In this document: positions 44,362 to 52,476 of the stretch, in pieces
Position numbering within the stretch: position 1 is the first letter of the stretch
Layout of the letters: every line of letters begins with the position of its first letter
Assembly (NCBI RefSeq): GCF_004000905.1
Contig: NZ_BIMD01000014.1
Coordinates: 1 to 64,000 of the forward strand
Reading direction: 5' to 3'
Length of the DNA stretch: 64,000 nucleotides
Source: Paenibacillus humicus NBRC 102415
GTDB lineage: Bacteria > Bacillota > Bacilli > Paenibacillales > Paenibacillaceae
The notes under the pieces: generated by a model
Databases searched by the model: none
What the model saw: only the letters and a program-made list of their open reading frames with translations
Told to the model about the DNA's origin: nothing
Program-made: the position numbers and the translations under genes

Positions 44362-45483
44362 TCATTGATTGAAGATGTTTTCCCACTTATCTTCGCTTGC
44401 CGGAGGCGCTTCGGTTGCAGGAGGCATACCCGATGGCAGCGACGGCGAAACGGCAGGAGGGGGCGTCTGTTGATTTTTCGGAGATTGAGTAGCTGCTGCA
44501 CCAGCAGCATCACTCACGCTAGGCTGCGGACCATTCGTCGAAACTGCTGATTCTCCAGACTGCGGTGTGCCTACTGGCTGTGTTCCGCCCATGGCATTGC
44601 CCTGCCGCGTCGTCATCCGTTCGTTTTGCAACTGCTGCTGCACGGTTACACTACCGCTGGTGACGCGAAGTTTGTCCGAGTCGCTGACCGCCTTCAAATT
44701 GCCATCCAGCGTTTGACGCAGCGCGCGGGCAAGTTCGATTTTTGCGGTTTCGAGCAGATTGGGATCGACCGCCATCAGGTTCAATACCTTCTGATTGGCC
44801 GGATAGTTGACCACAGCCGCTTCCTGTAAGCCCGGCTCGATGTACGGGAGGGCATACAGCCGCGCTCCCTGCAAGTACGCATCAATAATTGCGCTGGACG
44901 TTTGGAGGATGTCCATCTCATTCAGTTCCAGCCACACAACCGTACCGGACAGCTCCTGTACCTTCTTTTTAGATAAAAGAACAAAGTCCTCGCCGGTTGG
45001 AAAGCCGATGCGAACGTCTATATATTGGTTAGGCTTGAGATTAGAGGGAAGCTGAATGACCTGAAACTCCTGTATGCGCAAATCCTTCGGAATGGGCTGT
45101 CCTTCGTACAATAAAGAGGAAAGTAGCGGCATTCCTGATGCAAGCTCGATCTTGGCGTTTTTGCCGATGATGCTTTCCCGGTCGGTGATTACGCCCGGCG
45201 GAACCAAACTGACGGGCATCGGAACAGCCTTGAGGTCATCCGCTTTGAGCGAGACGCCTGCCGGTATCGTTTTTGCAGTCGTCCAGACATTTCGGCTGTT
45301 TTGCTGCTCCTCCTTTTTCAATTGCTGAATCTGCCGCTCATACTCCTCTTTCATCTGTTGCTGCTTTTGCTGCTGGTCGGTGTGCTGCATCAGCATATAC
45401 AAGGCCGCTGCTACCAGAAGCGCCACGCTGATCGCAATGGCTCCCATGATGAGCGTCTTGCGGTGTCGATACGTCCATGACAT
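44362..45483 (-). CDS. CpaB/RcpC-like SAF-domain pilus protein
   Basis: 373 residues. An N-terminal membrane helix (LIMGAIAISVALLVAAALYM), a Gln/Lys/Glu-rich coiled coil and then a SAF domain: TTAKTIPAGVSLKADDLKAV, VPPGVITDRESIIGKNAKIE and YIDVRIGFPTG. The C-terminus is a disordered Pro/Ser tail. CpaB proteins line the wall-side channel of Tad pili. AAAGGAG precedes the ATG. It is the first gene of the pilus-assembly block. Confidence 0.82.
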   Translation of the reverse strand: MSWTYRHRKTLIMGAIAISVALLVAAALYMLMQHTDQQQKQQQMKEEYERQIQQLKKEEQQNSRNVWTTAKTIPAGVSLKADDLKAVPMPVSLVPPGVITDRESIIGKNAKIELASGMPLLSSLLYEGQPIPKDLRIQEFQVIQLPSNLKPNQYIDVRIGFPTGEDFVLLSKKKVQELSGTVVWLELNEMDILQTSSAIIDAYLQGARLYALPYIEPGLQEAAVVNYPANQKVLNLMAVDPNLLETAKIELARALRQTLDGNLKAVSDSDKLRVTSGSVTVQQQLQNERMTTRQGNAMGGTQPVGTPQSGESAVSTNGPQPSVSDAAGAAATQSPKNQQTPPPAVSPSLPSGMPPATEAPPASEDKWENIFNQ

Positions 45484-45530
45484 CGTTCACGATCTCCTTT
45501 CATTTATATAGAAGATACCTTGCGCTTCTC

Positions 45531-46142
45531 TTAACGCGCTTCGCCTCGCGGACGCGGCTTTGATGGGGCTTGCTCCGCTTGTCGTTGTGCCAGCTTCTCG
45601 GCCGCCCATGTGGGCGTATGCTCCGGCTTCAGGAACCCCATCAGGTCTTCCCGGTTATAGCGGTATTCATCGCCGGAATAGAGGGTTTCCGCATAGACCG
45701 CCCGCCCACGTGAGTTCCCCGAAGCCCCGAAACCTCCCGTTACCCAAATCAACTGATGGTCTGCCGTGCGAAATTCCGGCCGCAACCAATCCAAACGGGT
45801 CACAACAATTCTGCCGCCGAGATCATCGTCACTTTTGATGGGCAGGCATTGGTCCGGTTGAATGGGAGGCATCGGCTCCGTGATCGTAGCGCGCTCGGTC
45901 TGGAGTTTCTCGATTTCCCATTGCAATAGCTTGGTAAATTCCTGCATTGCGACTAGGTAATCCTCATATCCTTCTGCACCGTAATACTGATCGATACCAA
46001 ACAAATTATTCTGCGAGCAGTAGCAAACCAAATAGGGCTTTTCGGTATTCGTGATGTCGATGCCTAAAACAACCTCCACCCTGCCAATGGGTAGCGCTTG
46101 ATAGACTTCGTAGTCACCGGCCATTCGTTTCTCTTGCTCCAT
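45531..46142 (-). CDS. Unknown ICE protein, 203 residues
   Basis: Starts MEQEKRMAGDYEVYQALPIG with GGGAGGG upstream, overlapping the end region of the small basic gene before it. Soluble; contains GRVEVVLGIDITNTEKPYLV and RLDWLRPEFRTADHQLIWVT. The C-terminus is Pro/Arg-rich and disordered. No family recognised. Confidence 0.7.
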   Translation of the reverse strand: MEQEKRMAGDYEVYQALPIGRVEVVLGIDITNTEKPYLVCYCSQNNLFGIDQYYGAEGYEDYLVAMQEFTKLLQWEIEKLQTERATITEPMPPIQPDQCLPIKSDDDLGGRIVVTRLDWLRPEFRTADHQLIWVTGGFGASGNSRGRAVYAETLYSGDEYRYNREDLMGFLKPEHTPTWAAEKLAQRQAEQAPSKPRPRGEAR

Positions 46143-46144
46143 CG

Positions 46145-46315
46145 TCAGCCCTCCCGGTTCTTTTTGCGGTCACGTTTCTTGTGCCAGCCTTCGGCTTCCT
46201 GAGCCTGCTTGCGCAGTTGTGCTTCTTCCTCCTCAGATGGCCTACTACGCGCAAAACCCGGCTTTTCTTTCATCAGACGTTCATACTGACGCCGTTTTCC
46301 TTTCGTAAAGTCCAT
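46145..46315 (-). CDS. Small basic protein, 56 residues
   Basis: Too short for usual ORF cut-offs but well supported: GGAGGAGATCATCCA precedes the ATG at 46315. It reads MDFTKGKRRQYERLMKEKPG and ends WHKKRDRKKNREG, highly charged with an Arg/Lys-rich tail. Possibly DNA- or RNA-binding. It is followed within three bases by the next gene. Confidence 0.7.
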   Translation of the reverse strand: MDFTKGKRRQYERLMKEKPGFARSRPSEEEEAQLRKQAQEAEGWHKKRDRKKNREG

Positions 46316-46343
46316 TGGATGATCTCCTCCCCGAAAATGGGCA

Positions 46344-46370
46344 TAAAAAAAGCTCTCCGTCAGGGGAGAG
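46344..46370 (-). terminator. Terminator after the ParB-like gene
   Basis: On the minus strand CTCTCC pairs with GGAGAG around a six-base loop, followed by CTTTTTTT. It lies just beyond the ParB-like stop and before the small basic gene. Confidence 0.7.
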
Positions 46371-46399
46371 GGTGCATGAACAAGGCGGCAACGGGGGAA

Positions 46400-47344
46400 T
46401 TACCGTTCGTGCTCCCTCTGCCGCCTTTTGTACCAGCTTTCCAGCAGTTGCACGATCAGGTCTTCCTTTTGTTTTTCCGAGAAGTCTCGTGGGAAAAAGC
46501 GGTCGATTCGTTCTCGCTGAATACTCATTTTTTCTTTCTGATTCGGCTTTTCCTCCGTTAGTATGGTGTAAATGACATCTGTATTCAGCCTGCCTTCTTG
46601 ACTCATCTTTTTCATACGCTGAGCCTGTGCAAGTGAAGGCGTGCAGTCCTCTGCCTGCATGGTATCGAATAGGGCTTGCTGTTCTTTCTCGGCCAAGTAA
46701 GATAACTCAACGGCAGGATTAAAGGCAATCCGTTTGTCGTCTACCATTTCGAGAATGTGAGGAGTGAGTTCGGTTAGGCGAACGTATCTAAATATTTGGT
46801 TTTTGCTTTCGCCCATCTGTTCTGCTAATATCTCGCTTGATTTCTTTGCAGCAGACTTGTTCCCAACTTGGGAACGAGTTAAATCTGTTCGTTGTCCTTG
46901 TCTGTTCATTGCTTCCAATTTCATTTTGTAGGCAAAAGCTTTTTCACTCGGAGAAATATACTCCCGTTGCAGGTTGCTATCCACCATGATGATAGTCGCC
47001 TGATCGTCATCCAACTCGCGAACGAGACATGGAATTGTCTCCATACCAGCCAATTCACTTGCCTTCTTTCGACGATGGCCGGATACCATCTCGTATCCAC
47101 CGCCTACCTTTGGCCGAACTAAGCCGGGAACAAGGACACCATACTGCTTGATACTATCCGCCATTTCTAACATCGCTTCATCCGCCCTTACCTTAAAGGG
47201 ATGACCGGGAAATTCACTAATTTCAGCCAATGGAATATCCATCACCTTTTCCCGTTGCGAATCGTTGCGGCTTTCCTCTGTCGAGAATAAATCATCGACT
47301 TTGGTCAGCTTTATGCTGGCGAGCCGATCTTCTTTCGCTGCCAA
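46400..47344 (-). CDS. ParB/Spo0J-like partition protein
   Basis: 314 residues from TTG at 47344, preceded by AAGGAGGTG at correct spacing; the frame is open further upstream but that part overlaps parA and lacks a start signal. The ParB nuclease-like domain reads IPLAEISEFPGHPFKVRADE, SIKQYGVLVPGLVRPK and MVSGHRRKKASELAGMETIP. A helix-turn-helix region follows (SEILAEQMGESKNQIFRYVR). It pairs with ParA just upstream. In an ICE it may stabilise the excised circle. Confidence 0.9.
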   Translation of the reverse strand: MAAKEDRLASIKLTKVDDLFSTEESRNDSQREKVMDIPLAEISEFPGHPFKVRADEAMLEMADSIKQYGVLVPGLVRPKVGGGYEMVSGHRRKKASELAGMETIPCLVRELDDDQATIIMVDSNLQREYISPSEKAFAYKMKLEAMNRQGQRTDLTRSQVGNKSAAKKSSEILAEQMGESKNQIFRYVRLTELTPHILEMVDDKRIAFNPAVELSYLAEKEQQALFDTMQAEDCTPSLAQAQRMKKMSQEGRLNTDVIYTILTEEKPNQKEKMSIQRERIDRFFPRDFSEKQKEDLIVQLLESWYKRRQREHER

Positions 47345-48119
47345 TATCCTGCACCTCCTTCGTAAGTGCAGCGTAGGCTTTAGCAACCTGTCCGTTCGGA
47401 TCGTGGGCGTAAATGCTTTTACCCTTGGCGCTTGTTTCCGCCGCGCGGATGGACAGGGGGATTTCTGTATTGAATACACGCAGCTTATCCCCATAATCCC
47501 GACGCAAAACTAAAGAAATGTCTTTGGCGAAATTGGTTCGGCTGTCTACCATCGTGAGCAGCACACCGTCCACAGCCAGCTTCGGATTAATTTGACGCCG
47601 AACGCGGGCAACCGTCTGCAAAAGCTGCGTCATGCCTTTGGCGGGCAGATAGTGTGCCTGTACCGGGATGATGACGCTATCCGCCGCTGCCAATGAGTTG
47701 ATCGTCATCATGCCCAAGCTCGGCATACAGTCGATCAGGATATAATCGTAATCTGCTTTTACGGAATCGATGTACGAACGCATAATCGTTTCCCTGCTCA
47801 TCGTATTGACGAGCGCCACTTCGACCGCCGATAATTCGATGTTTCCCGGCATCAGGTCGATACCTTCGTGATGGTGCAAAATACCTTCCCTCGGTTCATA
47901 CGGCTCCTCCGTCATGCCCTTCACTAGCATTGTGGCGAGTGAAATGGACAGACTATCCGGTTCATGGAAGCCTAACGAATCCGTCAGGTTGCCCTGCGCA
48001 TCCGCGTCCAGCAGCAAAACTTTCTTACCTTCAGCCGCTAAGCCAATACCGAGATTGACCGCCGTTGTCGTTTTGCCGACGCCACCTTTCTGATTGGCGA
48101 GAGCGATTACTTTGCTCAT
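47292..48119 (-). CDS. ParA/Soj-like partition ATPase
   Basis: 275 residues starting MSKVIALANQKGGVGKTTTA, with the full deviant Walker A KGGVGKTT, then VLLLDADAQGNLTDSLG and YILIDCMPSLGMMTINSLAA. AAAGGAG lies upstream. The 3' end overlaps the ParB-like gene by about 50 bp. A terminator-like hairpin (48142-48191) lies immediately before its ribosome binding site. Confidence 0.93.
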   Translation of the reverse strand: MSKVIALANQKGGVGKTTTAVNLGIGLAAEGKKVLLLDADAQGNLTDSLGFHEPDSLSISLATMLVKGMTEEPYEPREGILHHHEGIDLMPGNIELSAVEVALVNTMSRETIMRSYIDSVKADYDYILIDCMPSLGMMTINSLAAADSVIIPVQAHYLPAKGMTQLLQTVARVRRQINPKLAVDGVLLTMVDSRTNFAKDISLVLRRDYGDKLRVFNTEIPLSIRAAETSAKGKSIYAHDPNGQVAKAYAALTKEVQDIGSERRSARQHKADQSR

Positions 48120-48141
48120 CCAACAACTCTCCTTTCACGCA

Positions 48142-48191
48142 AAAAAGCCGACTGCACTGAACATTCAATAGTTCAGACAATCGGCTTTTTT
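48142..48191. terminator. Bidirectional terminator-like hairpin directly upstream of parA
   Basis: AAAAAAGCCGA and TCGGCTTTTTT form the outer arms, with CTGAAC/GTTCAG as an inner stem. T runs exist on both strands. On the minus strand it ends about ten bases before the parA ribosome binding site, so any transcript starting upstream must pass it: a possible attenuator. Confidence 0.65.
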
Positions 48192-48203
48192 GAAAAGTAT
48201 CTA

Positions 48204-48240
48204 TATAAAAAGAGAACGCCCCCGAAAGTGGAAGGCATTC
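48204..48240 (-). terminator. Terminator after the Shedu-like gene
   Basis: On the minus strand AGAGAATGCC pairs with GGCGTTCTCT (one mismatch) and is followed by TTTTATAT. It lies about 125 bp beyond the nuclease stop, the stretch between holding nothing recognisable. Confidence 0.55.
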
Positions 48241-48364
48241 TCTTGGACATTCATCGAATATAGCAATCTGGCATCAAAAACAAATCGCGAAACTATTCTC
48301 TTTCGTTCAACATATCTACCCATCCCACGCCCAAATCCAAGTCACTTGACCACAAGGATATTTC

Positions 48365-49162
48365 TTAATACGTTGATCGTCCAATGATCTCGGTAACATT
48401 ATCGTATAAATTATCGAAGTGAAGAAGACTAATTTTATCGTTATCCTTCATATTGCGTTGAATCCAGTAAGTATTTTCATCAAAATCTTCGCGGCGTCCC
48501 GCTACAACTGTGTAATGAATCCGCGTTTTATCTAGTTTAAGAAATTCGCGGGGTAGTTCCATGTTCGGATGTTTGTATTTGTTAAACGATTCTTCAAGCG
48601 TGGGAAAATTAGGTTCAAGGTATCGTTTCCATTCGTTAATTTGCTTAATCCCCTTACGAAACGCCGCACCTAATTCGCCGTCTTTAATGGTAATGTCTTT
48701 TTTGGGGTGTTCCAATTCAACGAGAATAAATTCGTAGCCGCCTGATCTCTTCCCAATTATCAGATAATCAACGCGGTATGTATTGCCGAACCAAAATTCC
48801 GGTATAACGTAGGCTTCATGATGCCCGAAGTTGTGGTCTTTGAGAATGGAACCAATTATAAAATACGCTTGGTTCTGTTTTATAAACCTCATGATCGAAG
48901 CTTCGGTGGCATCCGGCTTGTCTAGTTCAACAAGGAACTTTTCCGTTAGATGGTTCAATCTATCTTCTTCTCTCAGTTCTTCGACATCCAAAAAATTGTT
49001 TGGAAATAAGCTCATGAAATGCCGCGCTGCCTTCGGATATTCTCTATAACGACTTCTTTTCCGCCATCTTCCTGTGCCTATTTTTTCATCTTGTTTCATC
49101 GCTTCCCATGTAATTCTTTCTTCTTCGGTAAGTTTCGTATAATCTCGCGAATACAATGACAT
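48365..49162 (-). CDS. Shedu-like (DUF4263) defence nuclease
   Basis: 265 residues. The C-terminal half carries a PD-(D/E)xK-type core: FWFGNTYRVDYLIIG with the Asp near 130, FILVELEHPKKDI with the acidic pair near 150, then the helix GIKQINEWKRYLEP near 175. This resembles the DUF4263 domain of SduA, the single-gene Shedu anti-phage system, including the VELE-type variant. The N-terminal 120 residues are helical and unknown. It lies 18 bp downstream of a membrane-protein gene and next to the integrase end of the ICE, a usual place for defence cargo. The fold is fairly secure; anti-phage activity is inferred. Confidence 0.72.
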   Translation of the reverse strand: MSLYSRDYTKLTEEERITWEAMKQDEKIGTGRWRKRSRYREYPKAARHFMSLFPNNFLDVEELREEDRLNHLTEKFLVELDKPDATEASIMRFIKQNQAYFIIGSILKDHNFGHHEAYVIPEFWFGNTYRVDYLIIGKRSGGYEFILVELEHPKKDITIKDGELGAAFRKGIKQINEWKRYLEPNFPTLEESFNKYKHPNMELPREFLKLDKTRIHYTVVAGRREDFDENTYWIQRNMKDNDKISLLHFDNLYDNVTEIIGRSTY

Positions 49163-49180
49163 TTTAACGATTCACCCCTA

Positions 49181-49864
49181 TTAAAAACCGATCATCGATC
49201 TAAATGGCGTATATCCAGTTACAATCGTAACAATTGAACTGACTAGACCTATCACACCAATAAGAAAGGAAAGCAGCTTGACTGGATAGTTATTTGAAAG
49301 TGTGTTGTACATCCTATATCGTACTAATCCTGACCAATACATCAAAGATATTGGACTTGTAACAACAAAGCGGACCCCTTCACGAAGCCATATTAACGGG
49401 TTCTTCACTTCCTTTTGTGCTTCATTCACCCAGCCTTCTGCGGCGCCTATAAACGTAAGCAACACATCGTCTATCGTACTGATAACTTCCTGCAATATTC
49501 GACGTTCCAAATCCAAACTATAACTATTAACCATCTCTGAATAGTTTTCTCTAATGCCACTTATTCCGTTTACGATAATTTCATAGTTCCTAAAATAATG
49601 ATTCGCGCCGGGTGGTTTATACACCGATGCTATACCGAATGACCCCATTAACGTTTGCATCTTTGTTGATTTCATTTTTAGCCATTGGTATTTGTCGCCG
49701 TTGAATGTGTTTTGAAACAACGGCGAACAAAAATCTCTATAATTATTCATAAACTCGATAGCGAAGTTTTCGTTTTTTACTGTGGTTCGAAGAGTAGCAA
49801 CTGTTTTGACGAAACCAATAACAATAATTAACACGACAATAATAAATGGTAGCCAGTTGTTCAA
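49181..49864 (-). CDS. Membrane protein partnered with the Shedu-like nuclease
   Basis: 227 residues. One N-terminal helix (WLPFIIVVLIIVIGFVKTVA), a soluble region of about 140 residues, then a hydrophobic segment (VVTSPISLMYWSGLV) and a C-terminal helix (LLSFLIGVIGLVSSIVTIVT). TTG at 49864 fits the AAGGAG spacing better than the in-frame GTG at 49870. Base composition is AT-rich compared with the ICE backbone. The 18-bp gap to the nuclease gene suggests one transcript and linked function. No family recognised. Confidence 0.65.
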   Translation of the reverse strand: MNNWLPFIIVVLIIVIGFVKTVATLRTTVKNENFAIEFMNNYRDFCSPLFQNTFNGDKYQWLKMKSTKMQTLMGSFGIASVYKPPGANHYFRNYEIIVNGISGIRENYSEMVNSYSLDLERRILQEVISTIDDVLLTFIGAAEGWVNEAQKEVKNPLIWLREGVRFVVTSPISLMYWSGLVRYRMYNTLSNNYPVKLLSFLIGVIGLVSSIVTIVTGYTPFRSMIGF

Positions 49865-50316
49865 CGACACGACTCCTTAACATGTTATATGGACGGACGA
49901 TATGTATAATATTGTATCATATTTTGACGCTTATCCGGGAAAGCCTTCATCGTAAAATAACCTATTCAACACGTCGATCAATTAAAATCACACATAACAG
50001 ATATGTTACTTTCAATGATAATAAACTCATCCAGCGAACGGCGGTTAACCGTCCTCATAGGCTGTCGCCCCTTCCAGGATCACTGCAAGCCGCCCCCATT
50101 GCGATAACTATGGCTAGACGGAAGTATCATTATCCCGCCGCATAGATTATCGCCAAAATGATACCATCATTTATTTTTGCATAGGTAAAGATCGCTCGCA
50201 CCCCAAATAAAGGATGGTCGTGGCGCACCTGCAAAATGGCTTTCCCTTTCGGGTATGCGGGGAACGTACCGGATGAGTGGTTATGTTATTGTCAAAGAAC
50301 GGTGGAGGGATGTATC

Positions 50317-50340
50317 CCCTCTACCATCCGTTTCATTTTT
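50317..50340 (+). repeat. 24-bp inverted repeat, left copy
   Basis: CCCTCTACCATCCGTTTC plus six more bases to 50340. The inverse copy at 50698-50721 differs by one base. The left copy also forms a local hairpin with GGTGGAGGGAT at 50301-50311. Confidence 0.75.
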
Positions 50341-50380
50341 GAAGCCAAACCGGACCCTTCTCTCAAAAAATATTTATGAA

Positions 50381-50430
50381 AATAAAAGCGGCAGCATCAA
50401 ACTCTTCATAGAGCTTGGTGCTGCCGCAAA
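50381..50430 (-). terminator. Long hairpin with minus-strand T tail
   Basis: GCGGCAGCA (50388-50396) pairs with TGCTGCCGC (50419-50427), with an inner CTCT/AGAG stem. On the minus strand TTTTATTTTC follows. It would end leftward transcripts from the MerR-like relic side. Confidence 0.65.
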
Positions 50431-50491
50431 TTATTGTGTGTAACTGCATCCTTTCCGTATGTTTGAAAAACTCTTTAATATAAGATATGTT

Positions 50492-50650
50492 CTAGTGTTT
50501 TAGGACATTGATCATTTCATAGCATTCGCGCAGGTGCGAGTCCTCCTTCAAACACAGGTTTACAAAGGTTTTCATTTCCTCTATTGACCACCGCACATTC
50601 CCCAGAATTTCACAACAGACATGAACTCCATACTCACGCCCATTCTGTTT
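50492..50650 (-). pseudogene. Relic of a MerR-family regulator
   Basis: A minus-strand frame reads VRWSIEEMKTFVNLCLKEDS then HLRECYEMINVLKH and stops at 50492. This resembles the region after the DNA-binding domain of MerR regulators, where IxxMxxFVxLxxxGDSTLxER is typical. No start or full helix-turn-helix remains upstream. Short and matched by eye. Confidence 0.35.
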
Positions 50651-50697
50651 TCAGCGAATAAAGTAAATTTTTTCTCGGAAGTGTCCGATTTCCCCCA

Positions 50698-50721
50698 AAA
50701 AATGAAACGGATAGTAGAGGG
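50698..50721 (-). repeat. 24-bp inverted repeat, right copy
   Basis: Reverse complement of 50317-50340 with one mismatch (CTACTATCC for CTACCATCC). It ends about 50 bp before the xis start and could be a regulator or integrase arm site. Confidence 0.75.
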
Positions 50722-50772
50722 ATATTTCAGAACCTCATCTCAATCGAATTATGTTGAATAAGGAGTTCGCCC

Positions 50773-51042
50773 ATGCCACACAATCAAAATCAACCAGTTC
50801 TTGAACCTGATCCTTACCAACTTCTTTTTCAGACCATGCCTGATGTCGTAAATGTCGAGCAAATGTGTACCATGTTAGGCGGCATTAGTACCAAGACAGG
50901 CCGCAAATTACTCCAATCAGGGCGCATCGCCCACTTTCGCATCGGGCGCTTCTACAGAATCCCGAAGCTGAGCATCATCCATTATTTACGGGAAATCATG
51001 ACCCCCGGCACTCCACTCGACTATGACGCTTTACAGCATTGA
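50773..51042 (+). CDS. Excisionase-like helix-turn-helix protein
   Basis: 89 residues starting MPHNQNQPVLEPDPYQLLFQ with AAGGAG upstream. The C-terminal part VVNVEQMCTMLGGISTKTGR, then KLLQSGRIAHFRIGRFYRIP matches the MerR-like HTH_17 fold used by excisionases. It directly precedes the integrase gene. Expected to bend attachment-site DNA and favour excision. Confidence 0.82.
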   Translation: MPHNQNQPVLEPDPYQLLFQTMPDVVNVEQMCTMLGGISTKTGRKLLQSGRIAHFRIGRFYRIPKLSIIHYLREIMTPGTPLDYDALQH

Positions 51043-51117
51043 ACTAATCTTTCTATGCCTGTTATCATTAAAGTGTCGATGGTAGGAAGCCGGGCTGCTA
51101 TCCTGGGAGGGATTACG

Positions 51118-52386
51118 ATGGTAGCAGGCCATCTGCAAGAAAAGAAAGGGAATTATTATATCGTTCTGAATTACAAAGACGAAGAGGGCAAGCGGAGAAC
51201 CAAATGGATTGCAACAGGGTTACCGACAAAGGGGAACAAGAAGAAAGCAGAAAGCATGCTGCAAGACGCACGCAAGAGCTTTGAAATTCCTTCTGAAACG
51301 ATTGTCGAGGAAATAACGCCGCCGATTGAGAAGAAAGCCACTCCAGACGCGGACAGTCCAGCCGGTGTTCTTTTCAGCGATTTCATGTTGGAATGGCTGG
51401 AAATGATGAAGCATCGAGTCGAAGTCACTACTCATGCCGCGTACACCTTTGGGGTCAAAGGCCGAATCGTCCCTTACTTTCGTGAAAAAGGATTTCGACT
51501 GCTGGAGATACAACCCAAACACTTGCATGATTTCTACCAGCACATGTTAAAGGAGTTCAAGCTTTCTACAAGTACCGTACAACACTTTCATGCCTATATC
51601 CGTCAAGCTCTGCAACACGCGCTTAAAATGGATATGATTTTAACCAATCCGGCTGATAAAGTTGAGCGCCCAAAAAAGAACCATTTTGTAGGAAGCTTCT
51701 ACAACGATCAAGAGCTTCAGGAGTTATTCGAGGCAGTAAAAGGCGATCCAGTCGAGCTTGCCGTCCTACTGGCCGCTTTCTATGGCTTACGGCGCGGCGA
51801 GATTGTAGGGCTCAAATGGCAGGCGATCAACTTTCAGAACCAGACACTTACCATCCAGCACACCGTCATTCCTGTTTCCTATGAGGGCAAACAAATCACA
51901 ATCGCAAAGGACCGGGCCAAAAATAAATCCAGTCGTCGCACCCTTCCCCTCGTCCCGGCGTTTCAGGAATTGCTTTTGCGATTACTTGAGGAACAGCAGC
52001 GAAATCAGGCGCTCTACAAAAGTTCGTACTCCAATGACTACAAAGACTATATCTATGTAGATAAGCTAGGGCAATTGATAAAACCGGGGTATATTACGCA
52101 GCACTTCCCGATTGTGCTAGAGAAGCATAATTTGAGAAGGATTCGCTTTCACGATCTTCGGCATAGCTGCGCCAGCTTATTGCTGGCAAATGGCGTTAAT
52201 ATGAAGGACATTCAAGAATGGCTTGGGCATAGCCATTACTCCACAACGGCTAACATTTATGCTCATCTTGACTACAGTTCAAAGATTTCGTCGGCACAGG
52301 TCATGAGCAACACTTTACAAATCCCAATCATGCAAAAAGCTCCTGAATCGTCACAAGGACAAATTCAAGAGCTCGTTAATTGTTAG
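51118..52386 (+). CDS. Tyrosine recombinase (ICE integrase)
   Basis: 422 residues from ATG 51118 after GGGAGGG. The arm-binding N-terminus reads VAGHLQEKKGNYYIVLNYKD. A SAM-like core-binding domain follows, then the catalytic domain with Arg in AAFYGLRRGEIVGLKW, HDLRH in IRFHDLRHSCASLLLANG, His in LGHSHYSTTANIYAH and the tyrosine in that last string. All catalytic residues appear intact. The stop lies three bases from the tRNA-Leu CCA end, showing that the tRNA 3' end is the attachment site. Confidence 0.95.
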   Translation: MVAGHLQEKKGNYYIVLNYKDEEGKRRTKWIATGLPTKGNKKKAESMLQDARKSFEIPSETIVEEITPPIEKKATPDADSPAGVLFSDFMLEWLEMMKHRVEVTTHAAYTFGVKGRIVPYFREKGFRLLEIQPKHLHDFYQHMLKEFKLSTSTVQHFHAYIRQALQHALKMDMILTNPADKVERPKKNHFVGSFYNDQELQELFEAVKGDPVELAVLLAAFYGLRRGEIVGLKWQAINFQNQTLTIQHTVIPVSYEGKQITIAKDRAKNKSSRRTLPLVPAFQELLLRLLEEQQRNQALYKSSYSNDYKDYIYVDKLGQLIKPGYITQHFPIVLEKHNLRRIRFHDLRHSCASLLLANGVNMKDIQEWLGHSHYSTTANIYAHLDYSSKISSAQVMSNTLQIPIMQKAPESSQGQIQELVNC

Positions 52387-52388
52387 GG

Positions 52389-52475
52389 TGGTGCGGTCAA
52401 GAGGACTCGAACCTCCACGGTATTGCTACCACTGGCACCTGAAGCCAGCGCGTCTGCCAATTCCGCCATGACCGC
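52389..52475 (-). tRNA. tRNA-Leu (CAG anticodon), ICE attachment site
   Basis: 87 nt with CCA encoded. Acceptor GCGGTCA pairs with TGACCGC. The anticodon stem CTGGC/GCCAG closes the loop TTCAGGT, anticodon CAG. The T arm is GGAGG TTCGAGT CCTCT. The long variable arm (TGGTAGCAATACCG) is as expected for leucine. It is intact, adjacent to the integrase gene. No obvious promoter lies directly upstream; the one at 52686-52718 may serve it. Confidence 0.95.
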
Positions 52476-52476
52476 A
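52447..52476 (+). repeat. 30-bp direct repeat within tRNA-Leu 5' part
   Basis: The same 30 bases recur at 52613-52642 with the same orientation, 166 bp apart. This copy belongs to the intact tRNA gene. Confidence 0.9.

Larger units (their letters stand above)
49865..50772. other. Noncoding region between the defence pair and xis
   Basis: About 900 bp without an intact gene. It holds a hairpin (50301-50325), two inverted copies of a 24-bp sequence, a stable minus-strand terminator (50381-50430) and a MerR-like relic, each listed separately. A short plus-strand frame at 50255-50443 has no coding features. Promoters for xis-int probably lie at the right end. Confidence 0.6.
1..52391. mobile_element. 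Integrative and conjugative element, left end outside window
   Basis: A tyrosine integrase and small excisionase-like gene abut the 3' end of a tRNA-Leu gene, and the DNA to their left holds VirB4, VirD4, relaxase, MobC-like, PcfB, ParA/ParB and a candidate oriT. That combination defines an ICE. The integrase stop codon is three bases from the tRNA CCA end, so the right boundary lies at or inside the tRNA 3' end. No second copy of the tRNA 3' end was seen before position 52389, so the left attachment site is presumably beyond position 1. Cargo interrupts the backbone downstream of virB4 and between the methylase-helicase and parAB. Confidence 0.85.

Noticed and set aside
50255-50443. 62-residue plus-strand frame upstream of xis
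   Set aside because: It runs through two hairpins and an inverted repeat, has no ribosome binding site and no coding-like composition.
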